Assembly: GCF_001042985.1 (NCBI RefSeq)
Contig: NZ_JYKY01000001.1
Location: 310,001-374,000, forward strand
Direction: 5' to 3'
Length of the DNA stretch: 64,000 bases
DNA from: Pseudomonas lundensis
GTDB lineage: Bacteria > Pseudomonadota > Gammaproteobacteria > Pseudomonadales > Pseudomonadaceae
The notes below the pieces were generated by a model that saw nothing but the letters and a program-made list of their open reading frames with translations, did no database searches and was not told the DNA's origin. A program made the translations under genes and the position numbers. Positions within the stretch are counted from its first letter, which is position 1; each line of letters begins with the position of its first letter. Positions 9,173-17,465 of the stretch are shown here, piece after piece.

Positions 9173-9934
9173 ATGACCCTGATGACTTTTTCCCCGAATG
9201 CAGTCGCCCGTTTACGAGACGAGCGAGAAGAGGAAAGCACTAAACCCTACCTGTCCCGCGGCTCACGCGCGCCCCGTTGCCACACCTGCCGGGTGATCGC
9301 GAGTCATTGCTTGTGTCGCTGGCGACCGCAGGTCAGCACGCGGGCGGGCGTGTGCCTGATCATGACCAAAAAGGAAGTGTTCAAGCCAAGTAATACCGGG
9401 TGGTTGATTGCGGATGTGGTGAGTGACAACTACGCCTTCATTTGGTCGCGTACCGAAACCGATCCGGGCTTGCTGGCGTTACTGTCCGACCCGCAATGGC
9501 AACCGTATCTGGTGTTTCCGGGTGAATATGTCGAGCCTGAGCGTGTGACCCATAGCGTTGAACTCGACAGTGCCAAGCGTCCGCTGTTTATCCTGCTGGA
9601 CGCGACCTGGACGGAGGCGCGCAAGATCTTTCGCAAAAGCCCCTACTTTGATCGGTTGCCAATTCTGAGCCTGTTGCCCGAGCGTTTGTCGCGCTATCGA
9701 CTTCGCCGCTCTACCCGCAGCGAGCATTTATGCACCGCAGAAGTCGCGAGCCTGTGCCTGGATCTGGCCGGCGATACCCAGGCGTCCACTGCGCTGGACG
9801 CCTACTTCGATGTGTTCAGCCAGCACTACCTCGATGCCCGCAATCAGTTGCCGATCAACGAAAGCAGCGCAGCGCACCGTGAGCTGGACGTTTTCTGTAA
9901 AAGACCTTCGCCAGAATCGCTCTCAATAGACTAA
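9173..9934 (+). CDS. DTW-domain tRNA-uridine aminocarboxypropyltransferase
   Basis: The 253-residue protein has the DTW motif (LLDATWTEARKIF), the zinc-type cysteines CHTC...HCLC near the N-terminus and the C-terminal RRSTRSEHLCTAEVASLCL block. DTW proteins such as E. coli TapT transfer the 3-amino-3-carboxypropyl group of S-adenosylmethionine to uridine in tRNA (acp3U). The tRNA position modified here is not readable. The first 30 residues are poorly conserved, so the start could be slightly downstream of 9173. It is followed by 295 bases with no gene before erdR. Confidence 0.85.
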   Translation: MTLMTFSPNAVARLRDEREEESTKPYLSRGSRAPRCHTCRVIASHCLCRWRPQVSTRAGVCLIMTKKEVFKPSNTGWLIADVVSDNYAFIWSRTETDPGLLALLSDPQWQPYLVFPGEYVEPERVTHSVELDSAKRPLFILLDATWTEARKIFRKSPYFDRLPILSLLPERLSRYRLRRSTRSEHLCTAEVASLCLDLAGDTQASTALDAYFDVFSQHYLDARNQLPINESSAAHRELDVFCKRPSPESLSID

Positions 9935-10229
9935 AGAAGTAGCGCTACAATTTTCAGCAATGACAGGGTGTGTCAAAGAGTCGCGGCCTTGCAGGTGTGC
10001 TGGATGTCAGACAGGGCTCAAAGGCGACGTCTGTTTTATCCTTGACCCTCTTGCATTCGCTGGGCATGCTTGGCGCCGATTCGGGCGCTGCTGCTGTTCA
10101 AACCCCTATTTTTCGCGACGTTTAGCGTAAAACGCGCCCTTTGACGCACGGTGTCGACACTGTTGCTCAAGTTGCCTTAGCGGGTACTGCAATGCGTCAG
10201 TACTCGCCTGAAACGGGATCATTTAAAAA
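9935..10229. other. Intergenic region upstream of erdR
   Basis: No open frame with a ribosome binding site and no clear terminator hairpin was found here. The part nearest erdR should carry its promoter, but I could not pick convincing -10 and -35 elements. The erdR ATG itself has only a weak GGGATC upstream. Confidence 0.4.
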
Positions 10230-10880
10230 ATGGCCACATACGAAATCCTGATTGCCGACGACCATCCTCTGTTCCGCAGCGCCTTGCATCAGGCGGTGAC
10301 ATTGGGGCTGGGACCAGATGTTCGTCTGGTAGAGGTCGCCAGTATTGCCGAGCTGGAAAAACAGCTGGCCTTCAAGGCGGATTGGGATCTGGTGCTGCTC
10401 GATTTGAACATGCCGGGCGCCTACGGGTTTTCCGGGTTGGTACTGTTACGCGGGCAATATCCGCAAATTCCGGTGGTCATGGTCTCTGCCCAGGAAGAGG
10501 CTTCGGTGATGGTGCGGTCCCGAGAGTTCGGCGCCAGCGGGTTTATTCCAAAATCCAGCTCTTTGGAGCAGATTCAAGCGGCCGTGCGCGCCGTGCTCGA
10601 TGGCGATGTGTCGTGGCCGCCACAGGCGTTCGAACAGGTTCAAGTGTCTGCTGAAGCCAAAGCGGCCAGCGAAGGTCTGGCCAGTTTGACGCCGCAGCAG
10701 TTTCGGGTGCTGACAATGGTCTGTGAAGGGCTGTTGAACAAGCAGATCGCCTATGAGCTGAGCGTGTCGGAAGCGACCATCAAGGCCCACGTGACGGCGA
10801 TTTTCCGCAAGTTGGGCGTGCGTACGCGCACACAGGCTGCGCTGCTTTTGCAACAACTGGAGTCAATTTCGAGCCATTAA
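10230..10880 (+). CDS. erdR: NarL/FixJ-type response regulator ErdR
   Basis: The 216-residue protein has an N-terminal receiver domain (acidic pocket Asp10-Asp11, phospho-acceptor Asp58 in LLDLNMPG, conserved Lys in GFIPKSS) and a C-terminal LuxR-type HTH (LTPQQFRVLTMVCEGLLNKQIAYELSVSEATIKAHV). In P. aeruginosa and relatives ErdR (PA3604) controls ethanol, acetate and other C2 metabolism genes. Placement next to dgkA and close to the DTW gene matches that locus. No histidine kinase gene is adjacent, so the kinase must act in trans. Confidence 0.85.
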   Translation: MATYEILIADDHPLFRSALHQAVTLGLGPDVRLVEVASIAELEKQLAFKADWDLVLLDLNMPGAYGFSGLVLLRGQYPQIPVVMVSAQEEASVMVRSREFGASGFIPKSSSLEQIQAAVRAVLDGDVSWPPQAFEQVQVSAEAKAASEGLASLTPQQFRVLTMVCEGLLNKQIAYELSVSEATIKAHVTAIFRKLGVRTRTQAALLLQQLESISSH

Positions 10881-10953
10881 TCGGTCGATCTTCACGCTTT
10901 TTTGACGAAGCGTGATCTAGCGTCCATTTCTCATTTCTTACGCAGTTACTTAT

Positions 10954-11316
10954 ATGTCGCCTTTTAAAGGGAAAACCGGTTTTAAAAGGATTTTGAACGC
11001 TGGCGGCTATTCGCTGGATGGCCTGCGTGCGGCCTTCACCGGCGAAGCGGCGTTTCGTCAGTTGGTGTTACTCAACGTGGTGCTGATCCCGTTGACGTTT
11101 TTCCTGAGTGTCAGTCGGGTAGAGCGTGCGTTACTCATCGCGGTGTGCCTGTTGGCCCTGATTGTCGAGTTGATTAACTCGGCCATCGAAGCCGCGATCG
11201 ACCGTATCTCCCTGGACCTGCACCCGTTGTCGAAAAACGCCAAAGACATGGGCAGCGCCGCGCAGTTTGTGGTGCTGACCCTGATTGCAGTGGTGTGGGC
11301 GGTGATCCTGCTTTAA
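10954..11316 (+). CDS. dgkA: Diacylglycerol kinase
   Basis: The 120-residue protein is the small trimeric inner-membrane diacylglycerol kinase, which recycles diacylglycerol to phosphatidic acid. The signature VELINSAIEAAIDRIS is present and the HPLSKNAKDMGSAAQF segment supplies the catalytic Glu and Asn. Three membrane helices lie near residues 35-50, 55-70 and 97-118. It follows erdR by 73 bases. Its stop codon overlaps the 3' end of the convergent finR by four bases. Confidence 0.94.
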   Translation: MSPFKGKTGFKRILNAGGYSLDGLRAAFTGEAAFRQLVLLNVVLIPLTFFLSVSRVERALLIAVCLLALIVELINSAIEAAIDRISLDLHPLSKNAKDMGSAAQFVVLTLIAVVWAVILL

Positions 11317-12239
11317 GCGATATTGGGCAGTACGATGTCGTCGCTGCGGTGTACCCCGGCGGTGAAGGCGCGGCACAGGTCCAAAAACTCGCGCATGGCG
11401 GAGGTCTGGTACTTCTTTTTATGCCAGATGAAATAAAACTGCCGCGCAAGGTCCAGCTCGGGGGTTTCAACCGCAACCAGACTGCCGCGTCGAAAGGCGT
11501 CGCGCAGCGCCAGGCGTGAGATGCAGCCAATGCCCAGCCCTGATTCGACGGCGCGCTTGATCGCTTCGGTGTGCTCCAGTTCAAGGCGGATGTTGAGCGC
11601 GCTTTGATGATGGCGCATGGCCTGATCGAAGGTGAGGCGTGTGCCGGATCCTTGCTCGCGCAGGATCCAGGCTTCGCGGGTCAGCTCTTGCAGAGTGGCG
11701 TGACCTCGCGCAGCCAGCGGGTGCTGCGGTGCGCAAAACACCACCAGCTCATCCTCCACCCAGCTCTGCACTTCGATGTCCGGATGGCTACAGTCGCCCT
11801 CAATTAGACCCAGATCAATTTCATAGTGGGTCACTTGCTGCACGATATGCGCTGTGTTTTGAACGATCAGTTTCACTTGGCTCTCGGGGTGAGCTTGCAT
11901 GAAGCTGCCAATCAGCAGCGTGGCCAGGTAGTTACCGATGGTCAGGGTTGCACCCACGGTGAGTGAGCCAAAACCGGATTTGCCATTGAGCAAGTCTTCA
12001 ATTTCTTTGGCCTGGTCCAAAAGCGCGACCGCCTGTGGCAGCAATTGGCGTCCCAAGGCATTGAGGCTAAGGCGCTTGCCGGCACGGTCAAACAGTTGGC
12101 AACTGGTCTGGCGTTCCAGTTCGGTAATCGAAGTACTGGCGGCGGACTGGGAAAGGGCCAACAAGCCAGCAGCGCGTGACACGCTCTCTTGTTGGGCGAC
12201 GGTGACGAACACTTGGAGTTGTCTGAGAGTAAATCGCAT
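11313..12239 (-). CDS. finR: LysR-type regulator FinR
   Basis: The 308-residue protein has an N-terminal winged HTH (MRFTLRQLQVFVTVAQQES...RAAGLLALSQSAASTSITELE) and a periplasmic-binding-like co-inducer domain. It is divergent from fpr. In P. putida and P. aeruginosa the regulator in this place, FinR, activates fpr under superoxide or redox-cycling stress. The shared intergenic region holds an inverted repeat typical of a LysR site. The gene assignment rests on synteny as well as family, since LysR paralogues are many. Confidence 0.82.
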   Translation of the reverse strand: MRFTLRQLQVFVTVAQQESVSRAAGLLALSQSAASTSITELERQTSCQLFDRAGKRLSLNALGRQLLPQAVALLDQAKEIEDLLNGKSGFGSLTVGATLTIGNYLATLLIGSFMQAHPESQVKLIVQNTAHIVQQVTHYEIDLGLIEGDCSHPDIEVQSWVEDELVVFCAPQHPLAARGHATLQELTREAWILREQGSGTRLTFDQAMRHHQSALNIRLELEHTEAIKRAVESGLGIGCISRLALRDAFRRGSLVAVETPELDLARQFYFIWHKKKYQTSAMREFLDLCRAFTAGVHRSDDIVLPNIA

Positions 12240-12251
12240 ATCGATATAACC

Positions 12252-12264
12252 GATAACCCTTATC
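12252..12264. promoter_or_regulatory. Candidate FinR operator between finR and fpr
   Basis: GATAACCCTTATC is a perfect GATAA-N3-TTATC dyad 13 bases upstream of the finR start codon and about 90 upstream of fpr. Divergent LysR genes usually bind such dyads. The assignment to FinR is inference. Confidence 0.4.
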
Positions 12265-12356
12265 TTGATAATTCAGTTAACAGATATTGTCCTCGCCATT
12301 AGAATGCTATGCAATCGCGCCCATAGTCAGCGCAGGCGAAATTAGGAGCCCCGTAG

Positions 12357-13136
12357 ATGAGCAACATGAACCACGAACGTGTCCTCAGTGTTCACCACTG
12401 GAACGACACCCTGTTCAGCTTCAAGTGCACCCGCGACCCGGGCCTGCGCTTTGAGAACGGTCAGTTCGTGATGATCGGCCTGATGCAACCCAACGGCCGT
12501 CCGCTTATGCGCGCCTATTCGATCGCCAGCCCCAACTGGGAAGAGCATCTGGAGTTCTTCAGCATCAAGGTGCCGGATGGCCCGCTGACGTCCCAGTTGC
12601 AGCACTTGAAGGAAGGCGATGAGATCATCATCAGCAAAAAACCTACGGGTACGCTGGTGCTGGACGACTTGAAGCCGGGCAAGCACCTGTACCTGCTGAG
12701 CACCGGCACAGGCCTCGCGCCGTTCATGAGCGTGATTCAAGACCCGGAAACCTACGAGCGTTTCGACAAGGTCATTCTGTGCCACGGCGTGCGCTATGTG
12801 AACGAAGTCGCTTACCGCGAATTCATCACCGAGCACCTGCCACAGAACGAGTTTTTCGGTGATGCGGTACGCGAGAAGTTGATCTACTACCCGACGGTTA
12901 CCCGCGAGCCGTTTGAAAATCAGGGGCGTCTGACCGACCTGATGCGCAGTGGCAAGTTGTTCAGCGATATCGGCCTGCCGCCGATCAACCCACAGGACGA
13001 CCGCGCCATGCTGTGCGGCAGCCCAAGCATGCTGGACGAAACCAGTGAAGTGCTCAACAGCTTCGGCCTGACCGTTTCGCCGCGCATGCGCGAGCCGGGT
13101 GACTACCTGATCGAGCGCGCCTTCGTCGAGAAGTAA
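12357..13136 (+). CDS. fpr: Ferredoxin-NADP+ reductase Fpr
   Basis: The 259-residue FAD enzyme moves electrons between NADPH and ferredoxin or flavodoxin and supplies reductant in oxidative stress and Fe-S repair. The FAD-binding motif RAYSIAS is near residue 50, the NADP-binding STGTGLAPFMSV near 115 and ICHGVRYVNEVAY-type sequence follows; the C-terminus ends AFVEK, as in Pseudomonas FNRs. An AGGAG lies nine bases before the ATG, and a second ATG (12366) is possible. It is expressed alone, with a terminator directly after it. FdxA is a possible partner. Confidence 0.95.
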   Translation: MSNMNHERVLSVHHWNDTLFSFKCTRDPGLRFENGQFVMIGLMQPNGRPLMRAYSIASPNWEEHLEFFSIKVPDGPLTSQLQHLKEGDEIIISKKPTGTLVLDDLKPGKHLYLLSTGTGLAPFMSVIQDPETYERFDKVILCHGVRYVNEVAYREFITEHLPQNEFFGDAVREKLIYYPTVTREPFENQGRLTDLMRSGKLFSDIGLPPINPQDDRAMLCGSPSMLDETSEVLNSFGLTVSPRMREPGDYLIERAFVEK

Positions 13137-13150
13137 CCGCGTCGTTCAAC

Positions 13151-13188
13151 AAAAAGCCCGCGGGGTCCAAGGACTGCGCGGGCTTTTT
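13151..13188. terminator. Terminator between fpr and trmO
   Basis: AAAAAGCCCGCG, a loop, then CGCGGGCTTTTT; symmetrical A and T runs allow use by both converging genes. Confidence 0.88.
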
Positions 13189-13200
13189 GCTGTCGGGTAC

Positions 13201-13896
13201 TTAACGCGCGGCAATGACCTCAAGTACGCGGATCATGTCCGGTTCCGGATAGTGCCAGCGCACATCCAGGTCCCAAAACTGTGCGCCGTACTCACGTTGC
13301 GCTGTTGGCGTCTGGTAGGCCGGACGCGGGTCTTGGGCCAGGCACTGTTCAATCAGTTCCACCAGCGGTTCCTGAAGACGCAGCCCGTGGCTCTGTGCCT
13401 GCTGCAACGCCGTGTCCGTCCAGCTCACAGGAATCAGCATCGGCGCTGCACTGGCCATGCTGTTACTCGCGCCGGCGATGATGTCGGCGTAAGGGACGTA
13501 GGGTTTGATATCGAGAATCGGTGTGCCGTCGAGCAGGTCGATGCCCGAGACATGCAGCCGATCAGCCTCGACCTTGTCCAGCTTGACCACGGACTGGCCT
13601 ATGCCGTTCGGGCGATGGGTGGCGCGGGTCGCGAATACCCCCATGGAGGTGTTGCCTCCCAGGCGTGGCGGGCGCACCTTGAGCCGCGGCTTGTCCTCCA
13701 GGGCCTGATGGAACACAAACAGTAACCAGACGTGGCTGACCTGTTCCAGGCCTTGCACGGCATCGCCCTGATTGAACGGGGCGATCAGCTCCACGACGCC
13801 ACGGGCCGCGGGCGCCAGTTGGGGCTGGCGCGGGATGGCGAACTTCTCCTTGAAGCAGGAGCGCACAAAACCTATCGCAGACACGTTGTAGGTCAT
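13201..13896 (-). CDS. trmO: tRNA (t6A37) methyltransferase TrmO
   Basis: The 231-residue protein is of the TrmO/TsaA (UPF0066) family, which N6-methylates threonylcarbamoyladenosine 37 in tRNA-Thr using S-adenosylmethionine. The family blocks are visible: IGFVRSCFKEKFAIPRQP at the start, SHVWLLFVFH, VFATRATHRPNGIGQSVVKL and the LDGTPILDIKPYVPYAD segment, followed by a C-terminal extension. It converges on fpr, and a DUF1456 gene and a pseudouridine-synthase-like gene lie upstream on the same strand. Confidence 0.9.
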   Translation of the reverse strand: MTYNVSAIGFVRSCFKEKFAIPRQPQLAPAARGVVELIAPFNQGDAVQGLEQVSHVWLLFVFHQALEDKPRLKVRPPRLGGNTSMGVFATRATHRPNGIGQSVVKLDKVEADRLHVSGIDLLDGTPILDIKPYVPYADIIAGASNSMASAAPMLIPVSWTDTALQQAQSHGLRLQEPLVELIEQCLAQDPRPAYQTPTAQREYGAQFWDLDVRWHYPEPDMIRVLEVIAAR

Positions 13897-13948
13897 GAAG
13901 TTGAAGCCTTGGGCAACGAGGACATGGGCTGTTTCAGTGCCTCAGGGT

Positions 13949-14410
13949 TTAGCCGCGAACACGCAGGGTCAGACCCTTGAGGAAGTTGCGCAACAACTGA
14001 TCGCCGCAGGTGCGGTAATTGGTGTGGCCAAACTTGCGGAACAGTGCGCTCAGTTCTGGCTTGGACACCGGGAACCCTGCCGACTTCAAAATGGCATGCA
14101 TGTCGTCTTCTTTGAGTTCGAAGGCCACGCGCAGCTTTTTCAGAATGGTGTTGTTGGTCACGGGCAGTTCCACCGGTACGGGTGGGCGGCTTTCATCCTT
14201 ACCGCGCTTGAAGAACACCAGCCCGTCGAGGAAGTGCGCCATCACGTTGTCCGGGCAACGCACAAACCCTTCTTCTTCGTCTTTTTTCAGGTAAGTCAGC
14301 ACGTCTTCTTTGGTGACGTCCAGCCCACCCAGCTTGATGATGTCGACCACTTTGTTGTCGCTGATGTCGAGCATGTAGCGCACGCTGCGCAGTACGTCGT
14401 TATGAATCAT
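13949..14410 (-). CDS. DUF1456 family protein (YehS-like)
   Basis: The 153-residue protein contains two DUF1456 repeats, each starting NDVLRSVRYMLDISDNKVVDII or NTILKKLRVAFELKEDDMHAIL, near residues 3-70 and 80-150. The pairs of helical modules end with a GDQLLRNFLKGLTLR tail. Function is unknown. No catalytic residues stand out and the fold is probably all helical. It lies between trmO and the pseudouridine synthase paralogue on the same strand. Confidence 0.85.
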   Translation of the reverse strand: MIHNDVLRSVRYMLDISDNKVVDIIKLGGLDVTKEDVLTYLKKDEEEGFVRCPDNVMAHFLDGLVFFKRGKDESRPPVPVELPVTNNTILKKLRVAFELKEDDMHAILKSAGFPVSKPELSALFRKFGHTNYRTCGDQLLRNFLKGLTLRVRG

Positions 14411-14485
14411 GTGAGCAATCCTGATAGTCAGCAGTGAGCACCGCAGGCGTGCTGCGGTGTCGAAATGTGCGGGGTTGAGCTGTCG

Positions 14486-15196
14486 TTAAAACTTTTCTTT
14501 GGCTGTCATGTAGCGCCATTGCCCGACGGGCAGCTTGCCCATCGACACGCCGCCAATACGGATGCGGCGCATTGAAATCACGGTCAGGCCCACGGCCTGG
14601 CAAAACAGGGCGATGACACCCGGCTGCGGGTTTTTCATCGCAAAGCGCAGGCGGTTTTCACTTTGCCAGCTGGCTTTGACCGCAGGCAGTTCGCGACCCT
14701 TGTAGGTCATGCCATGGTTGAGGCGATTCAAGCCATGAGGCGCCATCTCACCGGAGACTTCGACCACGTATTCCTGCTCGATCTTGCTCGCGTCGGCCGT
14801 CAGCTTGCGGACGATTTTCCAGTCCTGGGTAAACACCAAAAGACCGCTGGCGTTGGCTTGCAGCTCATTGCCCACGCTCAGGCGCAGGAAGTGGCCCTTA
14901 AGCGGGCGCTTGCCATAGCGGTGCTCTTCGCTCAAGGAGTCCGGGCCGATCAGTGCCATGGCACTGTCGGTGTCCAGCCCGGCGGGGGCATTCAGCAGAA
15001 TGGTCACGGGTTCAGGCGCGGTGGCCTTGGCTTGCGGGTCCAGCTCGACTTTTTGGTTGTCGACCTTGAACTGCGGTTCGTCGATGACTTCGCCATCTAC
15101 CGTGACCCAGCCACCTTCAATGAACAGTTCGGCCTCACGGCGGGAGCAGCCGACGAGTTCGATGAGGCGTTTGGAGAGACGTATCGGTTCAGACAT
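14486..15196 (-). CDS. RsuA/RluF-family pseudouridine synthase homologue without catalytic Asp
   Basis: The 236-residue protein has an N-terminal S4 RNA-binding domain (RLSKRLIELVGCSRREAELFIEGGWVTVDG, residues 6-35) and an RsuA/RluF-type pseudouridine synthase core. In the catalytic loop, usually G-R-L-D-x-D-S-x-G-L-L, this protein reads GNELQANASGLLVF. Gln113 (codon at 14858-14860) stands where the obligatory Asp should be. RRIRIGGV and the other core blocks are retained. The frame is intact. Family members isomerise uridine in rRNA or tRNA. This copy may bind RNA without catalysis, or use a different residue. Confidence 0.82.
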   Translation of the reverse strand: MSEPIRLSKRLIELVGCSRREAELFIEGGWVTVDGEVIDEPQFKVDNQKVELDPQAKATAPEPVTILLNAPAGLDTDSAMALIGPDSLSEEHRYGKRPLKGHFLRLSVGNELQANASGLLVFTQDWKIVRKLTADASKIEQEYVVEVSGEMAPHGLNRLNHGMTYKGRELPAVKASWQSENRLRFAMKNPQPGVIALFCQAVGLTVISMRRIRIGGVSMGKLPVGQWRYMTAKEKF

Positions 15197-15246
15197 GACA
15201 AGGGCCGTAATGTAATTGGGCGGCTATTGTACCCGCCTCGGGCCGG

Positions 15247-15732
15247 TTAAGCCCGGCAACATTTGTCCTGGCTTCGGGTTGCGCGCTTATATCGCAGGTG
15301 CAGCAGCGGATAGGGTTCGCCCAGACCGTCTGTTTCGCTGCGGCCGATCACTTCAAAGCCTTGTTTGAGGTAAAAGCCGATGGCCTGCGGGTTCTGCTCA
15401 TTCACATCGAGTTCAGTCGCGTTCAGCTCATTGATGGCAAACATCAGCAAGCTCTTGCCCACGCCGTGTCCCCGGTAATCGGGGTGAATAAACAGCATTT
15501 CGACCTTGCGCGCCGCCACCCCGGCAAACCCCGCAATGCGCTTGTTCACAGGGTCGCGGCAGCACACCAGCATCACGGCATCCAGGTAGCGATGCTCCAC
15601 CAGCTCTCTAAGCGCCTGAATGTAGCTGCGGGGCAAAAAATCGTGGGTGGCGCGAACCGATGCTTCCCACACATTGGCGAGTTCATTGAAATCTTTGAGG
15701 CTCGGTGTTTGAACGACCCAAGTCGGCTTCAT
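15247..15732 (-). CDS. GNAT family N-acetyltransferase
   Basis: The 161-residue protein has the GNAT fold: acetyl-CoA-binding motif A (VEMLFIHPDYRGHGVGKSLL, near residues 88-107) followed by LDVNEQNPQAIGFYLKQGFEVIGRS. It resembles the YjaB-like group of small acetyltransferases. The substrate is unknown. It is flanked by the pseudouridine synthase paralogue and a terminator that separates it from rimO. Confidence 0.85.
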   Translation of the reverse strand: MKPTWVVQTPSLKDFNELANVWEASVRATHDFLPRSYIQALRELVEHRYLDAVMLVCCRDPVNKRIAGFAGVAARKVEMLFIHPDYRGHGVGKSLLMFAINELNATELDVNEQNPQAIGFYLKQGFEVIGRSETDGLGEPYPLLHLRYKRATRSQDKCCRA

Positions 15733-15784
15733 TCTGAGCAGGTCTCCTCATCCGTGATTAAGGGCATGGCTTAACAATAGTCGT

Positions 15785-15820
15785 AAAAAAAGCCCTGACG
15801 CGAGCGCGGCAGGGCTTTTT
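15785..15820. terminator. Terminator downstream of rimO
   Basis: A run of A, AGCCCTG, a loop, then CAGGGCTTTTT; it lies between the minus-strand rimO stop and the GNAT gene. The A and T tracts are symmetrical. Confidence 0.85.
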
Positions 15821-15836
15821 GAGAGCTGATTGCGTG

Positions 15837-17174
15837 TTACAGCGCTTCAGCCCACAAGTCATATTCGTCCGCATCGGTGACACGGCACATGATCTTGTCA
15901 CCCGGCTTGATGTCTTTTTCGGTGGCAATAAACACATTGCCGTCGATTTCCGGTGCGTCGAAGAAGCAGCGGCCCACTGCGCCTTGCTCGTCCACCTCGT
16001 CGATCAGGACTTCGATCTCCTTGCCGATTTTCATCTGCAAGCGTGCGGCGCTGATGGCTTGCTGATGCGCCATGAAGCGTTCCCAACGATCCTGCTTGAT
16101 CTCGTCTGGCACGACGTCCAGGTCCAGATCATTGGCCGGTGCGCCTTCTACCGGCGAGTACTGGAAGCAGCCTACGCGGTCCAGTTGCGCTTCAGTCAGC
16201 CAGTTCAGCAGGTACTGGAAGTCTTCTTCGGTTTCGCCGGGGAAGCCGACAATGAAGGTTGAGCGGATGATCAGGTCCGGGCAGATTTCGCGCCAGTTCT
16301 TAATGCGGGCCAGGGTCTTGTCTTCGAACGCCGGGCGCTTCATTGACTTGAGCACTTTAGGGCTGGCGTGCTGGAACGGAATGTCCAGATACGGCAGGAT
16401 TTTGCCTGCTGCCATTAAAGGAATCAGCTCGTCCACGTGTGGGTACGGGTAAACGTAGTGCAAGCGCACCCAGACACCCAGCGTGCTCAAGGCTTCACAC
16501 AGCTCGGTCATGCGGGTTTTGACGGGGGCGCCATTCCAGAATCCGGTGCGGTATTTCACGTCCACGCCGTATGCGCTGGTGTCCTGGGAGATGACCAGCA
16601 ACTCTTTAACCCCGGACTTGACCAGGCGTTGAGCTTCGTCCAGCACATCGCCTACCGGACGGCTGACCAGTTTGCCGCGCATCGACGGAATGATGCAGAA
16701 GCTGCAGCTGTGGTTGCAGCCTTCGGAAATCTTCAGGTACGCATAATGACGCGGGGTCAGCTTGATGCCTTGGGGTGGCACCAGATCGATCAGCGGGTTG
16801 TGATCCTGACGTGGCGGTACGACTTGGTGCACGGCGTTGACCACTTGCTCGTACTGCTGAGGGCCAGTCACCGCCAGCACGCTTGGGTGCACGTTGCGGA
16901 TGTTGCCTTCTTCGACGCCCATGCAGCCGGTCACGATGACCTTGCCGTTTTCCTTGATGGCTTCGCCGATGACTTCCAGCGACTCCGCCTTGGCGCTGTC
17001 GATGAAGCCACAGGTGTTGACCACCACGACGTCGGCGTCCTGGTAGGTGGAAACGACATCGTAGCCTTCCATACGCAGCTGCGTCAGGATGCGCTCGGAG
17101 TCGACCAGCGCTTTCGGGCAACCCAGAGAGACGAAGCCAACCTTGGGGTTGGCTGGCGTGGTAACGGTGGACAT
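15837..17174 (-). CDS. rimO: Ribosomal protein S12 methylthiotransferase RimO
   Basis: The 445-residue radical-SAM enzyme adds a methylthio group to Asp88 of ribosomal protein S12. It has the N-terminal UPF0004 domain with its cluster cysteines ([30 protein letters not shown]), the radical-[11 protein letters not shown] motif near residue 150 and a C-terminal TRAM domain from about residue 375. [11 protein letters not shown] distinguishes RimO from MiaB. A GAGGTT Shine-Dalgarno sequence precedes the ATG. Confidence 0.96.
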   Translation of the reverse strand: MSTVTTPANPKVGFVSLGCPKALVDSERILTQLRMEGYDVVSTYQDADVVVVNTCGFIDSAKAESLEVIGEAIKENGKVIVTGCMGVEEGNIRNVHPSVLAVTGPQQYEQVVNAVHQVVPPRQDHNPLIDLVPPQGIKLTPRHYAYLKISEGCNHSCSFCIIPSMRGKLVSRPVGDVLDEAQRLVKSGVKELLVISQDTSAYGVDVKYRTGFWNGAPVKTRMTELCEALSTLGVWVRLHYVYPYPHVDELIPLMAAGKILPYLDIPFQHASPKVLKSMKRPAFEDKTLARIKNWREICPDLIIRSTFIVGFPGETEEDFQYLLNWLTEAQLDRVGCFQYSPVEGAPANDLDLDVVPDEIKQDRWERFMAHQQAISAARLQMKIGKEIEVLIDEVDEQGAVGRCFFDAPEIDGNVFIATEKDIKPGDKIMCRVTDADEYDLWAEAL

Positions 17175-17465
17175 GGCGAACCTCGGTATGTAGTGACGTT
17201 ACATGCCCGTAAAGGCTGCACGACGAACGGACGCTTGATGCGCCTCTAGTGAAAAAAAGTGCGCAATTTTAGCTATGGTCAACGCACTTGACCAGCGTTA
17301 TACGGGGATTTACGACGAGTGCTGCGCTATGCTGCGCGCCGTTGCGAAAGTAGGGTTTTTAACCTGCGATTTTTCGTAGATAACAGTCAGACAATCAGCG
17401 CATGCTGCCGATCAAGCGTAGCGCTCGCCATTAAGTAACGTAGACCAGAGTTGTAGGAGTGGTTG

